The notes below the pieces were generated by a model. That model was not told the DNA's origin. It worked only from the letters and a program-made list of their open reading frames with translations, and did no database searches. Shown in pieces: positions 1 to 8,775 of a DNA stretch of 64,000 bases. The position numbers were made by a program, and so were the translations under genes. How positions within the stretch are numbered: position 1 is the first letter of the stretch; each line of letters begins with the position of its first letter. The stretch is from Lachnobacterium bovis (lineage in GTDB: Bacteria; Bacillota; Clostridia; Lachnospirales; Lachnospiraceae). The stretch spans positions 232,788-296,787 of the forward strand of contig NZ_FOGW01000005.1 of NCBI RefSeq assembly GCF_900111325.1, read 5' to 3'.

Positions 1-165
1 TGCTACATCTTTCTTTTTACTAGAAAAGCTTTGGTGCATATACTTCTTAAATTGTTCAGATACACCAAAGCTTTTTTTTGTCTCACTTATATTTGCGGTA
101 GATTGTGCTATAATTGCATCTACGCCAAGCCCTTTTGATGCAGCTGTAACTTTTGCATCTGCCAA
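1..165 (-). CDS. Probable flagellar hook-length control protein FliK, N-terminal fragment (runs off the window)
   Basis: An open frame starts with TTG at 165-163 and runs 55 codons to the window edge without a stop. A strong ribosome binding site (AGGGAGG, complement of 174-180) sits 8 nt upstream, which supports the TTG start. The visible residues (starting MADAKVTAASKGLG) are polar and low-complexity, as FliK N-termini often are, but carry no diagnostic motif. FliK is inferred only from position: in Firmicutes it commonly follows fliJ and a MotE/YlxF-like gene. The N-terminal codons contain a perfect 13-bp inverted repeat (24-36 with 63-75). It could be another flagellar protein. Confidence 0.5.
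   Translation of the reverse strand, partial: MADAKVTAASKGLGVDAIIAQSTANISETKKSFGVSEQFKKYMHQSFSSKKKDVA
24..75. repeat. Perfect 13-bp inverted repeat inside the fliK-like coding start
   Basis: AAAAGCTTTGGTG (24-36) is the exact reverse complement of CACCAAAGCTTTT (63-75), with a 26-nt loop. On the plus strand the right arm runs into T8 (72-79), so it resembles a terminator for antisense transcription. On the minus strand it would form a hairpin about 90 nt into the fliK-like mRNA. Confidence 0.6.
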
Positions 166-218
166 TAGGTCAGCCTCCCTTCTATCACAATACTACTCAA
201 CAGCGAGATAACTTCACA

Positions 219-1061
219 TTATTTAGATTTTGGTTCCATAATCTCCGTCAATGCTGCAGCGTTCTTTGAATTCATCTTTCCTAAGATATCTGCCCTAGAT
301 TGTGCATCCATATTATTTAATATTTCTGCAACTAAATCATAGTCATTTGTCATTGTATCAAAAATTGCTGCGGCTTCTTTTGGTTTCATAGATGAGTATG
401 TCTTTGCATACTCTTTAACCTTTTCACTAGCCTGAAGTTGTTCTACAACCTGCTTATACAAGTTCTCTGCATTCTCTGCGTCGATACTTTCGTAGTATTT
501 TTTATATTCCTCTATATCGGGCGCATTATCAGTATAAACAACCTCTTTATAAAAATTTTCCTTTTCTTTAGCAAATTGATCCTGTTGATCTTTATACTTT
601 TTTAATTCATTTATTTGTGATTGTAAATTTGCTATTGTTTCATCTTTTTTCTTTATTTGTTCCGCTTTTTCATCATCAGCTTTTTCTAATTCTCTGATTC
701 TTTGAACAGCAGCGTCTAACGATTCAAATTGATGTGCTGTATCAACCTGAGTACCTTTATTAACCTGTTCTGGCAAAATTTTTTCTGCATAAGGTAAATC
801 TTTGATAAGTGGCCTTAAAATCTGTGATCCAAAACCACCTACATCAGCCTTTATTAGTATTCCTATAATTCCTAACCAAATAGTAATAATTAGAATAGTA
901 ATAAAAAAGATTAAAATTTTACTCGAAAATTTTTCTTCGCCTTCTTCTTCATCACCCTCATTATTTTTTGCTTTTTTCTCTTCTTTCTTTTTTGCCTTTT
1001 CTTCTTTCTTTTTTTCTTTTTCAGTTAATTCTTCATTTTCCATTGCATCTGTATCTGCCAT
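219..1061 (-). CDS. MotE/YlxF-like flagellar membrane protein
   Basis: This 280-aa protein has a highly charged Lys/Glu-rich cytoplasmic N-terminus (about residues 1-45), one hydrophobic segment (about 49-71), a long predicted coiled coil (about 115-175) and a C-terminal helical region. The C-terminus contains MKPKEAAAIFDTM and an LVAEILNNMDAQSRADILGKM-like stretch, similar to the MgtE-N/MotE fold found in flagellar chaperones such as MotE and B. subtilis YlxF. It lies between fliJ and the fliK-like gene in the flagellar operon, the usual place for YlxF/MotE. A periplasmic-side role near the stator or export gate is inferred from the family. A homologue search is needed to choose between names. 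Confidence 0.7.
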   Translation of the reverse strand: MADTDAMENEELTEKEKKKEEKAKKKEEKKAKNNEGDEEEGEEKFSSKILIFFITILIITIWLGIIGILIKADVGGFGSQILRPLIKDLPYAEKILPEQVNKGTQVDTAHQFESLDAAVQRIRELEKADDEKAEQIKKKDETIANLQSQINELKKYKDQQDQFAKEKENFYKEVVYTDNAPDIEEYKKYYESIDAENAENLYKQVVEQLQASEKVKEYAKTYSSMKPKEAAAIFDTMTNDYDLVAEILNNMDAQSRADILGKMNSKNAAALTEIMEPKSK

Positions 1062-1083
1062 AAAAACCCCCTATCATACATCC

Positions 1084-1539
1084 TTAATTTTCATTGTTAC
1101 TAGAATAAGTATAACTTATAAGTCCATCTACTTCTTTTGCTTCTTCCTTCATTAACTCTCTCTTAAATTCTTCAAATGCTTTTTCTTTTAATACCTCATG
1201 TGTCTTTCTTTCTTTCATTTTTTCTTGTAAAGCAAAACGATACTCATCACGTATCTTTTTTGCTTTGTTAACTTCTATAATTTGATATTGAATCATTTTT
1301 TTTACAACATTTATATTATTTCTATATTTCGATAATTTTTCTAAATCTAGTTTTCCATCTTCATGTAAATAATCTCTAAGAATTCGGTCGTATTCAGCCT
1401 TTTTTAAAAACAATTCCTTAAGCTTGTTGTCTTCTTCGACATATTTACTATTAGCTTGTGCAAACGAAATTTTGGCCTGATTTTCAAGTTTTTGTTTAAT
1501 ATTCAAAATATTATCCATAGAATAGACAAATTTTGCCAT
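1084..1539 (-). CDS. fliJ: Flagellar export protein FliJ
   Basis: This 151-aa protein is almost entirely charged alpha-helix and predicted coiled coil, beginning with the FliJ-typical hydrophobic/aromatic start (MAKFVYSMDNILNIKQKLE). FliJ is the small stalk subunit of the flagellar type III export ATPase. It sits in the FliI hexamer and links it to the FlhA gate. The size matches the family (about 145-150 aa). It follows fliI by 34 nt in the operon, the canonical order. Sequence conservation in FliJ is always weak, so the call rests on size, helical pattern and position together. Confidence 0.85.
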   Translation of the reverse strand: MAKFVYSMDNILNIKQKLENQAKISFAQANSKYVEEDNKLKELFLKKAEYDRILRDYLHEDGKLDLEKLSKYRNNINVVKKMIQYQIIEVNKAKKIRDEYRFALQEKMKERKTHEVLKEKAFEEFKRELMKEEAKEVDGLISYTYSSNNEN

Positions 1540-1573
1540 AGGCTATCACCAACCTTTTATCTTTCATAAATCC

Positions 1574-3031
1574 TTAAATTTCTTCTTGTATATTTGGCTC
1601 GTCAATAAAATCAGATGCTTCAGTAGCATCTATATCATCATCTACATTACTATCTACATTATCATCTACATTATCAATTGAAGCTGTATTCAAATTGTTA
1701 TTTACCTCATACTCTTCGTCAAAAACACCTGCTAATAAATTTAATTCATTCTCAAACGAAAATTTTTCTGTTGTTTTTTGACAAAGGAACTCATTTACCT
1801 CTTTTATTTTTTTTATTGAATAATCTATATCCTTATTTGATCCTTCTTTGTATGCACCAATATTTATTAAATCTTCTGCCTCGTTATATGTGGCCATAAC
1901 CGTTTTTAGCCTACCAGCCAACTCTTTATGGCGTTCAGATGTTATAGCACCCATTACTCTTGAAATACTTTGTAAAATATCAATTGCAGGATAATGATTC
2001 TTGTGACTTAATCTTCTATTTAGCATAATATGACCATCTAAAATACTTCTCGCTGTATCCGTAATAGGTTCATTAAAATCATCACCATCAACTAAAACGG
2101 TATATAAGCCTGTTATCGAACCCTTATCCGATGTTCCAGCTCTTTCAAGAATTTTAGGCATTTCTGAATAAACTGAAGGTGGATATCCTCTTGTAACAGG
2201 AGGTTCACCAGATGCTAATCCCATCTCACGTTGTGCCATAGAAAATCTTGTCAACGAATCCATCATCAACAACACATCTTTTCCCTGATCTCTAAAATAC
2301 TCTGCTATCGCAGTTGCCGTCTTTGCTGCTTTATTTCTTATAAGTGCTGGCTTATCTGAGGTTGCGACTACAACAACAGAACGTTTCATACCCTCTTCAC
2401 CTAAATCTCGTTCTATAAATTCTCTAACTTCACGTCCACGTTCTCCAATAAGTGCCACAACATTTACATCCGCTCTTGTATTACGAGCAAACATTCCTAA
2501 TAATGTACTTTTTCCAACACCTGAACCTGCAAAAATCCCTATACGTTGTCCTTTCCCAACCGTTATTAAACCATCAACTGCTTTAACTCCTAATGGAAGA
2601 ACATCATGTATAATTGACCTTCTCATAGGATCTGGTGGAAGTGCGTCAACAGGATACTCCTTTAAATCATCATATTCAACAACATCATCTGTTGGCCTTC
2701 CTATTCCATCAACAGTATGTCCTAATAAACTGTCTCCAACCTTTACCATAAGAGGCTTTCCTGTGTTTTTTACAACACACCCTACAGATATACCTTCTGT
2801 ATTATCAAAAGGCATCAAAATAAGTCGCATATCTCTAAATCCAACAACTTCTGCCATAACATACTCCGCATTATTGCCACTATCGTCTAAATATATACGA
2901 CAAAGATCATTTAGTTTTGCCTCAGGTCCAACTGATTCAATTGTAAGTCCAACAACTTTTGCAACTTTCCCATAACAGTCATAATATTGTCTGTTTAAAA
3001 GCTGTAAATATTTTTTTGTTTCATTTAACAT
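1574..3031 (-). CDS. fliI: Flagellum-specific ATP synthase FliI
   Basis: FliI is the F1-beta-like hexameric ATPase that energises flagellar protein export at the base of the basal body. The 485-aa product has the Walker A motif GSGVGKST (about 169-176), a Walker B strand ending LLMMDSLTR (about 255-263), and the family signatures GERGREV and PPSVYSEMPKI. FliI is normally about 435-445 aa. Here an extra Asp/Asn-rich tail of about 40 residues follows residue 443 and includes repeated DNVD units. It is encoded by a short microrepeat near 1620-1680. The core enzyme looks intact. It lies between fliH and fliJ. Confidence 0.95.
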   Translation of the reverse strand: MLNETKKYLQLLNRQYYDCYGKVAKVVGLTIESVGPEAKLNDLCRIYLDDSGNNAEYVMAEVVGFRDMRLILMPFDNTEGISVGCVVKNTGKPLMVKVGDSLLGHTVDGIGRPTDDVVEYDDLKEYPVDALPPDPMRRSIIHDVLPLGVKAVDGLITVGKGQRIGIFAGSGVGKSTLLGMFARNTRADVNVVALIGERGREVREFIERDLGEEGMKRSVVVVATSDKPALIRNKAAKTATAIAEYFRDQGKDVLLMMDSLTRFSMAQREMGLASGEPPVTRGYPPSVYSEMPKILERAGTSDKGSITGLYTVLVDGDDFNEPITDTARSILDGHIMLNRRLSHKNHYPAIDILQSISRVMGAITSERHKELAGRLKTVMATYNEAEDLINIGAYKEGSNKDIDYSIKKIKEVNEFLCQKTTEKFSFENELNLLAGVFDEEYEVNNNLNTASIDNVDDNVDSNVDDDIDATEASDFIDEPNIQEEI

Positions 3032-3065
3032 GAATCAACCCCCAAGCCTCTTTTATTTACTTACT

Positions 3066-3854
3066 TTACGCTAAAGATTTTATGTCCTTAATCAAATTAG
3101 ATAATTGTGTATCAATTCCACAATCAAATACTCCAGTGTTTGTTTCAATCAAGCATTGTGAATCATTTAAACTTGCATCATTAAGTATTTCAAGATTAAC
3201 ACCATTTCCTACTTTATCTTGAATTTCAGAAAGATGTTCTTCAAAATATGTTCTATATGCAGTTGATACCCTTATTCTAAATTCTTTATCTGGTTCGACA
3301 TTTAAAATCGTATTTTTTACCAAATAAAGAAGAATATCTTTCTTATCTGAAAATTGTATCCTAAATACTTTTTCAAAAATCTGAGCCACAACATCTACAA
3401 TTTCCTTTTCCATTCTTTCTTCTTTTTCCATGTATTTTTGTTCTAACTCATTATTTTTTGAAATATATTCTTCTTCTAGTTCTTCTCTTCTTTTTTCAAT
3501 TTCTTCTTTTAACTCTTTAGCTCCATCTTCATAACCTAGTCTCTTGTTTTCTTGATATATACTTATAGACTCTTCTTTTGCCTTTGCTATTATGATTTTT
3601 GATTCGTTCTTAGCATTTTTTACTAAATCTGCAGCTAATTCTTTTGCATCCGAAATAATTGAATCTTTTTCTTCTTTGAGTCGTTCTCTTTGTTCTTTTG
3701 AAGAAGAGCTACCACTACTAGCGGTAGCCCTTTCATTCTCTCCAGAAGATACCATTAAATCTCCATATTTTTCTTTTAAATTCTTATCAGAATCTATGAC
3801 TTTTATGTCACTAGGTTGATTGACGATAAAACCATATTTTACAATATTAGACAA
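3066..3854 (-). CDS. fliH: Flagellar assembly protein FliH
   Basis: FliH dimerises, binds the FliI N-terminus and tethers the export ATPase to the C-ring. This 262-aa product has a divergent N-terminus (MSNIVKYGFIVNQ), a Ser-rich stretch, a long Lys/Glu coiled coil (about 55-155), and a globular C-terminal third with DVVAQIFEKVF and the ending FDCGIDTQLSNLIKDIKSLA, typical of FliH/YscL proteins. Its start overlaps the end of fliG by 8 nt, implying translational coupling. Identity is supported by this architecture and by the fliG-fliH-fliI order. Confidence 0.88.
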   Translation of the reverse strand: MSNIVKYGFIVNQPSDIKVIDSDKNLKEKYGDLMVSSGENERATASSGSSSSKEQRERLKEEKDSIISDAKELAADLVKNAKNESKIIIAKAKEESISIYQENKRLGYEDGAKELKEEIEKRREELEEEYISKNNELEQKYMEKEERMEKEIVDVVAQIFEKVFRIQFSDKKDILLYLVKNTILNVEPDKEFRIRVSTAYRTYFEEHLSEIQDKVGNGVNLEILNDASLNDSQCLIETNTGVFDCGIDTQLSNLIKDIKSLA

Positions 3855-4851
3855 CTATATCGTCTCCTCCTCCTCTTGAAATAACAATTTCTCCAGCATC
3901 CTCTAGCTTTCTTATAATATTTACTATCTTCTGCTGTGCTTCTTCAACATCCTTCATACGTACAGGACCCATAAATTCAATATCTTCTTTAATCATAGAT
4001 GCAAGACGTTTAGATAAGTTCTTGAAAATAACATTCTGGACTTCTTCGTTTGAACTCTTAAGTGCAAGTTCAAGATCAGCATTTTCAACATCACGAAGTA
4101 CTCTTTGAATTGCACGATCATCAAGCAACAAGATATCTTCGAATACGAACATTTTCTTTCTGATTTCGTCTGCTAATTCTGGTTCTTCGATTTCTAATGT
4201 TTCCATAATATGCTTCTCTGTAGCACGATCTACTGTGTTCAAGATATTTACTGTAGCATCTACACCACCAACAATTGTGTAATCTTGATTTACCAAAGAA
4301 GCTAGTTTCTTTTCTAGCACTTTTTCAACTTCCTTAATTACATCTGGAGATGTTCTATCCATCAAAGCAATACGTCTCGCTACATCTGCTTGTTTCTCAG
4401 GTGGCAATGCGCCTAAAACCAGTGCAGCCTGAGATGGCGTCAAATAAGATAAAATCATCGCAATTGTTTGTGGATGCTCGTCCTGTATAAAGTTTAATAA
4501 CTGACTTGGATCCGTCTTCCTAACAAATTCAAATGGGCGAACTTGCAATGAAGCGGTAAGCTTAGAAATAACATCCTGAGCTTTATCATCTCCAAGTGCT
4601 TTTTCAAGGAGTTCTTTAGCGTAACCAATACCACCTTCTGCAATATATTGCTGTGCCAAACATACTTGATAAAATTCGTTTAATACGCTTTCTTTTGTAT
4701 CAGCTGCGACACTCCTTGTATTTGCTATTTCTAGAGTTAATTCCTCTATTTCCTCTTCTTTTAAATGTTGGAAAATGGCTGCTGATTTTTCTGGACCTAA
4801 TGCAATTAACAAAATAGCAGCTTTTTGTACTCCTGTTAATGATTCATCCAT
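3847..4851 (-). CDS. fliG: Flagellar motor switch protein FliG
   Basis: FliG forms the part of the C-ring that contacts the stator and sets rotation direction. The 334-aa length is typical. The N-terminal domain (LTGVQKAAILLIALGPEKSAAIFQHL) binds FliF. The middle domain contains the EHPQTIA motif, with TPSQAALVLGALPP nearby. The C-terminal domain carries the torque helix with charged residues (DRAIQRVLRDVENADLELALK). The gene ends 7 nt after the fliF stop region and overlaps fliH by 8 nt, a tight operon arrangement. Nothing in the sequence suggests loss of function. Confidence 0.97.
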   Translation of the reverse strand: MDESLTGVQKAAILLIALGPEKSAAIFQHLKEEEIEELTLEIANTRSVAADTKESVLNEFYQVCLAQQYIAEGGIGYAKELLEKALGDDKAQDVISKLTASLQVRPFEFVRKTDPSQLLNFIQDEHPQTIAMILSYLTPSQAALVLGALPPEKQADVARRIALMDRTSPDVIKEVEKVLEKKLASLVNQDYTIVGGVDATVNILNTVDRATEKHIMETLEIEEPELADEIRKKMFVFEDILLLDDRAIQRVLRDVENADLELALKSSNEEVQNVIFKNLSKRLASMIKEDIEFMGPVRMKDVEEAQQKIVNIIRKLEDAGEIVISRGGGDDIVV

Positions 4852-4857
4852 AATATT

Positions 4858-6465
4858 CTACTCCCAGTCCTCATTCAACCAATTACGTAGCAACAATGCT
4901 ACAGCCTCAGGGTTATTATCTACAAACTCTTCAATAAGTACTCTTGTTTCTGATTTTTCTTGATATCCAATATTTTCAAGATTTTCTTTCTCTGCCTCTT
5001 CAGTTTGTTGTAACAAATTCTCAACAGATACTTCAGGTTCAACTTCTTCTGCTTCTTTTGCTTTTCTAGTGCTTCTAAATACAACGTAGCCTAATAATGC
5101 GAAAATTAATACCGCTAAAACAATCTGTAAAATATCAGTGACACTAATACTTGAATCATCATAAACAAATTCAGGTTGTTGTAAAACTTGAATTTCGATA
5201 TTTGCTTCTTCTAAACCAGTCGCTTTTGCAATTAAAGTTTTCATATTGTTGCTTACTTTAACTGTCTTAGGTTTCGAATTTTTTGAAACAAATTCATCAA
5301 ATGATTGTCCTTTCAATTCTCCAGATGATTTCATTTTTTTCTCATCATACACAATATACTGCGTTGCTTTGATAGATGCAGTAGACTCTGAATACTGTAT
5401 AGAACCACCTGAGTTCTTTTTGGTTACTATTTGTTCATTATTTTGATAATTTGTTGTTTTATCACTTATCGTTGATGATGTGACATTACCATCTTGTGTT
5501 TGATATGTTGTATCATCATTCGATCCTGTTCCCGGCTCTGCTGCTGGTCCTCCTGTTGACTCAGAACTATATTCACTTACCGAACCTACCATACCATTTG
5601 TCTGACCTTCAGGTGCGGAGAACGAATGTGTAACTGATTCTGTATTATCAAAATCAACTTTTAACCCCAATGAAACTTCAACATTAGAATATGTTTTTGA
5701 TTTAACCAGTAAATCTTTTATATCCTTTTTGATTTTTGCTTCTTGCTTCTGTTGATACGATAATTTAGAACTAGCTGCCCCAACTTGATTTTCTGAATCT
5801 GTTCCAGCATACAAAACGTTAGCCTTCGTATCAATAATCATGACATTAGAAGTATCCTCATTTCCTAACTCAGTTGCTACAAATTGAGCTATTCCATATG
5901 CCTGATCTTCATCAAGATCCTTCGATAAATCTAAAACTATCGATGCATAGCCTTGTTCTTTTTTAGAACTTATAGTTCCATCATCACTAGGTAATTTTAA
6001 ATCAACCTTTGCATCTTTTACATGTTTAATAGTTTTTAAATGTTCAGCAAACTTTTTTTCCAAATATAATTGGTATTTTTTTTGCTTATCAGCTTCTGTT
6101 GTAGAAAAATTTCCACTAGTTACATTTTCAATGCTATATCCATCTGATGGAATTTCATTCTTTCCCAACAAAATTGTAGCATCAGCTTCATCTTCCTTAA
6201 CAACTTTAAAGGTTAAACCATCCTCTGATACTTTATATTTTATTCCTCCATCTTTATCAAATAATTCTTTAACCTCGCTAGCTTTTTTTGTATCCTCGCA
6301 AGTTACTATCGTTACATACGATGGCCTTGATACCACAACTCCTAATATTACCAAAGCAAGGACTATAACCGCTATTATGCTGATAAGAAGAGCTTTTTGT
6401 TTGGTTTCAAACTTCTTCCACCATTCAAGAAACCGGTCTATTATTTTTTTTACTTGTTCTGGCAT
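4858..6465 (-). CDS. fliF: Flagellar MS-ring protein FliF
   Basis: FliF builds the membrane MS-ring on which the rotor assembles. The 535-aa product has two membrane segments: about 26-47 after a WWKKF amphipathic start, and about 446-467. Between them lie the extracytoplasmic ring-building motifs, including YVTIVTCEDTKKASEVKELFD and a Gly/Ser/Thr-rich loop (about 285-330). The acidic C-terminus ending in NNPEAVALLLRNWLNED is the FliG-binding region. It is 6 nt upstream of fliG and follows fliE. Length and order match other Firmicutes. Confidence 0.97.
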   Translation of the reverse strand: MPEQVKKIIDRFLEWWKKFETKQKALLISIIAVIVLALVILGVVVSRPSYVTIVTCEDTKKASEVKELFDKDGGIKYKVSEDGLTFKVVKEDEADATILLGKNEIPSDGYSIENVTSGNFSTTEADKQKKYQLYLEKKFAEHLKTIKHVKDAKVDLKLPSDDGTISSKKEQGYASIVLDLSKDLDEDQAYGIAQFVATELGNEDTSNVMIIDTKANVLYAGTDSENQVGAASSKLSYQQKQEAKIKKDIKDLLVKSKTYSNVEVSLGLKVDFDNTESVTHSFSAPEGQTNGMVGSVSEYSSESTGGPAAEPGTGSNDDTTYQTQDGNVTSSTISDKTTNYQNNEQIVTKKNSGGSIQYSESTASIKATQYIVYDEKKMKSSGELKGQSFDEFVSKNSKPKTVKVSNNMKTLIAKATGLEEANIEIQVLQQPEFVYDDSSISVTDILQIVLAVLIFALLGYVVFRSTRKAKEAEEVEPEVSVENLLQQTEEAEKENLENIGYQEKSETRVLIEEFVDNNPEAVALLLRNWLNEDWE

Positions 6466-6481
6466 TTACATTACCCCTTTA

Positions 6482-6790
6482 TTAAATTTGCATTTGCATG
6501 ATATGATTATATGCTTCTAAAATTTTATCCCTTACTTCTACTGTATATTGTAATGCTACAGCTGCCTTTGTTTCTGCAACCATCAAATCGTGTGTATTTT
6601 CGGCTTTTCCAAGAGCAAATCTAATTTCTTCAGATTCTGCTCTATTCTGCAAAAGATTAACTTCATTAACATGTTCTAGTGCAGAATCCAATACAGACTG
6701 AAATGATTGCGTACCTAATAAGTTATTTTCCTTAGCATACTGAATAATATAATCTGATGTCACACCAGTTATTGCTCCAATATTCATCAT
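6482..6790 (-). CDS. fliE: Flagellar hook-basal body protein FliE
   Basis: FliE connects the MS-ring to the rod and is the first rod substrate exported. This 102-aa protein shows the conserved C-terminal half: SFQSVLDSALEHVNEVNLLQNRAESEEIRFALGKAENTHDLMVAETKAAVALQYTVEVRDKILEAYNHIMQMQI-type spacing, with the characteristic VRDKxxEAYxxIMxMQ ending. There is no signal peptide, as expected for type III export. Two adjacent Met codons occur at the start, and either may be used. It sits between flgC and fliF. Confidence 0.93.
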   Translation of the reverse strand: MMNIGAITGVTSDYIIQYAKENNLLGTQSFQSVLDSALEHVNEVNLLQNRAESEEIRFALGKAENTHDLMVAETKAAVALQYTVEVRDKILEAYNHIMQMQI

Positions 6791-6867
6791 TTTTCTTACC
6801 CTTTCTATTTATTATTTATTTAATCCTTAAAAATTTTATTATTAATCTAATCCACAAAAATTCTCTT

Positions 6868-7311
6868 CTAACGTCCTCCAACTTGTAATCCCGCCTGAGC
6901 CATTGATTTTGAAGCCTGAAATGCAGTCACATTGGCCTCGTAAGCGCGAGTTGCATCAATAAGATTTGTCATCTCTGTTACCGTATTAACATTAGGATAA
7001 TAAACATAACCATTTTCATCTGCATCAGGATGAGAAGGATCATATTTAAGCACCAAATCTGTTGTACGATCTTCTTGAACGGATGTAACTTTTACACCAT
7101 TACCTATTAGTTTATTCCTTGATGTTGAATAGTATTCGCTAAAAGGTGTAACTGATTTTTCCTGGAATGTTACAATCTTTCTTCTATACGGTACATTTTT
7201 TTCATTTCGAGTAGTATTTATATTAGCTATATTTTCTGCTATGACATCAGTTCTAAATCTTTGGGCTGTCATACCAGAAGCACTAATATTAAATGACTGA
7301 AATAACCCCAT
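6868..7311 (-). CDS. flgC: Flagellar basal-body rod protein FlgC
   Basis: FlgC is a proximal-rod subunit. The 147-aa product begins MGLFQSFNISASGMTAQRFR, the usual FlgC N-terminal helix. It has the rod-protein motif ENIANINTTR and ends in the conserved C-terminal helix (NLIDATRAYEANVTAFQASKSMAQ). Length is typical. It follows flgB by 54 nt and precedes fliE. Confidence 0.96.
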   Translation of the reverse strand: MGLFQSFNISASGMTAQRFRTDVIAENIANINTTRNEKNVPYRRKIVTFQEKSVTPFSEYYSTSRNKLIGNGVKVTSVQEDRTTDLVLKYDPSHPDADENGYVYYPNVNTVTEMTNLIDATRAYEANVTAFQASKSMAQAGLQVGGR

Positions 7312-7365
7312 ACAATACCTCCTTTAAATAGTTTCGGATTTTTTTATATATTCTTAACCAAAATT

Positions 7366-7761
7366 TTATGATTTACCCATCGCATATCGCAATCTATTAA
7401 ACTCAGAACTCATACTCTGAGTTAATGTTTGATATTTAATCTGTTCAGATGCTAATTCAACGTTTTCTGTATCAATGTCTACGTTATTACCATCTAATCT
7501 ATACGAAAACTGTGAACGATCTGTATAAACTACTGGATTTAATTTATATAATCTTGTGTTTTTTATCTTACTATCTAATGATGTATATTTAAAATTTCCT
7601 ATCTCTCTTTTCAAAACACTCTCGAAATCTAAATCTTTTCTCTTGAAACCCGGAGTACTTACATTCGCTAAATTATTAGAAATAATATCTTTACGTCTGT
7701 AACTTGCATCTGCTGCTTTTGACAAAACATTTATATAATTAAATGATGTTGAATCAAACAC
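7366..7761 (-). CDS. flgB: Flagellar basal-body rod protein FlgB
   Basis: FlgB is the most proximal rod subunit. The 131-aa product carries the rod signature RKDIISNNLANVSTPGFKRKDLDFE and a C-terminal helix (SSEFNRLRYAMGK). The start is GTG (7761-7759), preceded by GGAGGG 7 nt upstream. It is the first gene of the flagellar run and follows codY across a 200-nt gap with nested hairpins. The codY-flgB junction is also conserved in Bacillus subtilis. Confidence 0.95.
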   Translation of the reverse strand: MFDSTSFNYINVLSKAADASYRRKDIISNNLANVSTPGFKRKDLDFESVLKREIGNFKYTSLDSKIKNTRLYKLNPVVYTDRSQFSYRLDGNNVDIDTENVELASEQIKYQTLTQSMSSEFNRLRYAMGKS

Positions 7762-7854
7762 TCACAATCCCTCCTTTTTTCACTCTACTATAGATACTCT
7801 ATCGGTAAAAAATATATAAATAATAATATATATTTTTTTATGCTTTTAATAAAA

Positions 7855-7924
7855 AAATCCTATACCAATCACAAAAATAAGACTTTAATTCTAAAGTTCA
7901 TAAATTTGTATTAATATAGGATTT
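7855..7924 (-). terminator. Nested hairpins between codY and flgB
   Basis: Two structures are visible. The outer one pairs 7855-7864 with 7915-7924 (10 bp, AAATCCTATA), and on the minus strand its distal arm leads into T7. The inner one is a 5-bp stem (7882-7886 with 7893-7897), followed on the minus strand by CTTATTTTT. Either could end the codY transcript. If leaky, they would meter read-through into the flagellar operon. Confidence 0.55.
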
Positions 7925-7962
7925 ATATAATTATTTATATATTAAATTTCAAGTCACAAAAA

Positions 7963-8751
7963 TTAGCTATAAATTTTCTTTTTATCGTCATCGCCTCTGC
8001 TTAATTCTTCAAAAATTGCATCATTAATAACTTTAATGTATGTACCTTTCATTCCTGAAGATCTAGATTCGATTACTCCTGCACTTTCGAATTTACGAAG
8101 TGCATTAACGATTACTGAACGAGTAATTCCAACTTCATCAGCAATTCTACTTGCTACAAGAATTCCTTCTGTTCCATCTAAAGCCTTGAAAATTTGGACA
8201 ATAGCTTCTTTTTCAGAGTAAGATAATGTACTCATAGCAGATTTAACAATTTGAACTTTTCTTTCTTCTTCTGCATGTTCTTCATTAACTGAGCGTAACA
8301 TCTCAAGTCCAACTACAGTTGCACCATACTCTGTTAAAATGATATCATCAATGTCATACTCTCTATCACTACGATATTCAAATAAAGTTCCTAAACGCTC
8401 TCCAGCGATATCAATAGGAGTAATTATTGCTTGATATCTCTTGCTTTCTTCTCCAAATCCAAGAGTCTCTAAATTAACGTTTTCCTTTGTTGAAAGAATT
8501 CCGAGAAGACGTTCATTCAATGCTGGATCAATATATCCTCCAACTTCATCAACAATTAATTCCTTAATTTCGTCAACACCGTTACATACACTTGATCCCA
8601 AGACTTTTCCTTTTTTACTAATTACTAAAATGTCAGACTCCAACACTCCTGTAAGTACATCACAAATGTCATTAAATACAACCTTAGAAGAGCTGTTATT
8701 GTGAAGTAATTTGTTAATCTTTCTTGTTTTGTCTAATAATTGAACGCTCAT
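7963..8751 (-). CDS. codY: GTP- and branched-chain amino acid-sensing global repressor CodY
   Basis: CodY senses GTP and Ile/Leu/Val and represses nutrient-scavenging, motility and biosynthesis genes in low-GC Gram-positives. The 262-aa product has the N-terminal GAF ligand domain (residues 1 to about 155) and the near-invariant C-terminal winged helix ASRIADEVGITRSVIVNALRKFESAGVIESRS followed by GMKGTYIKV. It lies between topA and the flagellar operon. By function it could link branched-chain amino acid supply to motility and to the leuA fusion at 43-45 kb. I did not find a convincing CodY box by eye. Confidence 0.97.
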   Translation of the reverse strand: MSVQLLDKTRKINKLLHNNSSSKVVFNDICDVLTGVLESDILVISKKGKVLGSSVCNGVDEIKELIVDEVGGYIDPALNERLLGILSTKENVNLETLGFGEESKRYQAIITPIDIAGERLGTLFEYRSDREYDIDDIILTEYGATVVGLEMLRSVNEEHAEEERKVQIVKSAMSTLSYSEKEAIVQIFKALDGTEGILVASRIADEVGITRSVIVNALRKFESAGVIESRSSGMKGTYIKVINDAIFEELSRGDDDKKKIYS

Positions 8752-8775
8752 ATATCCCGTTCCTTTCTGTATTTC

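Noticed and set aside
802..1155. Plus-strand open frame opposite the MotE-like gene
   Set aside because: It is antisense to a clear flagellar gene, its composition mirrors the Lys/Glu-rich opposite strand, and no ribosome binding site was found.
7770..7830. Sigma-28 (flagellar) promoter before flgB, based on ACCGATAG
   Set aside because: The -10-like element matches 6 of 8 bases, but at the required 15-nt spacing the -35 reads TATT instead of TAAA, so support is too weak.
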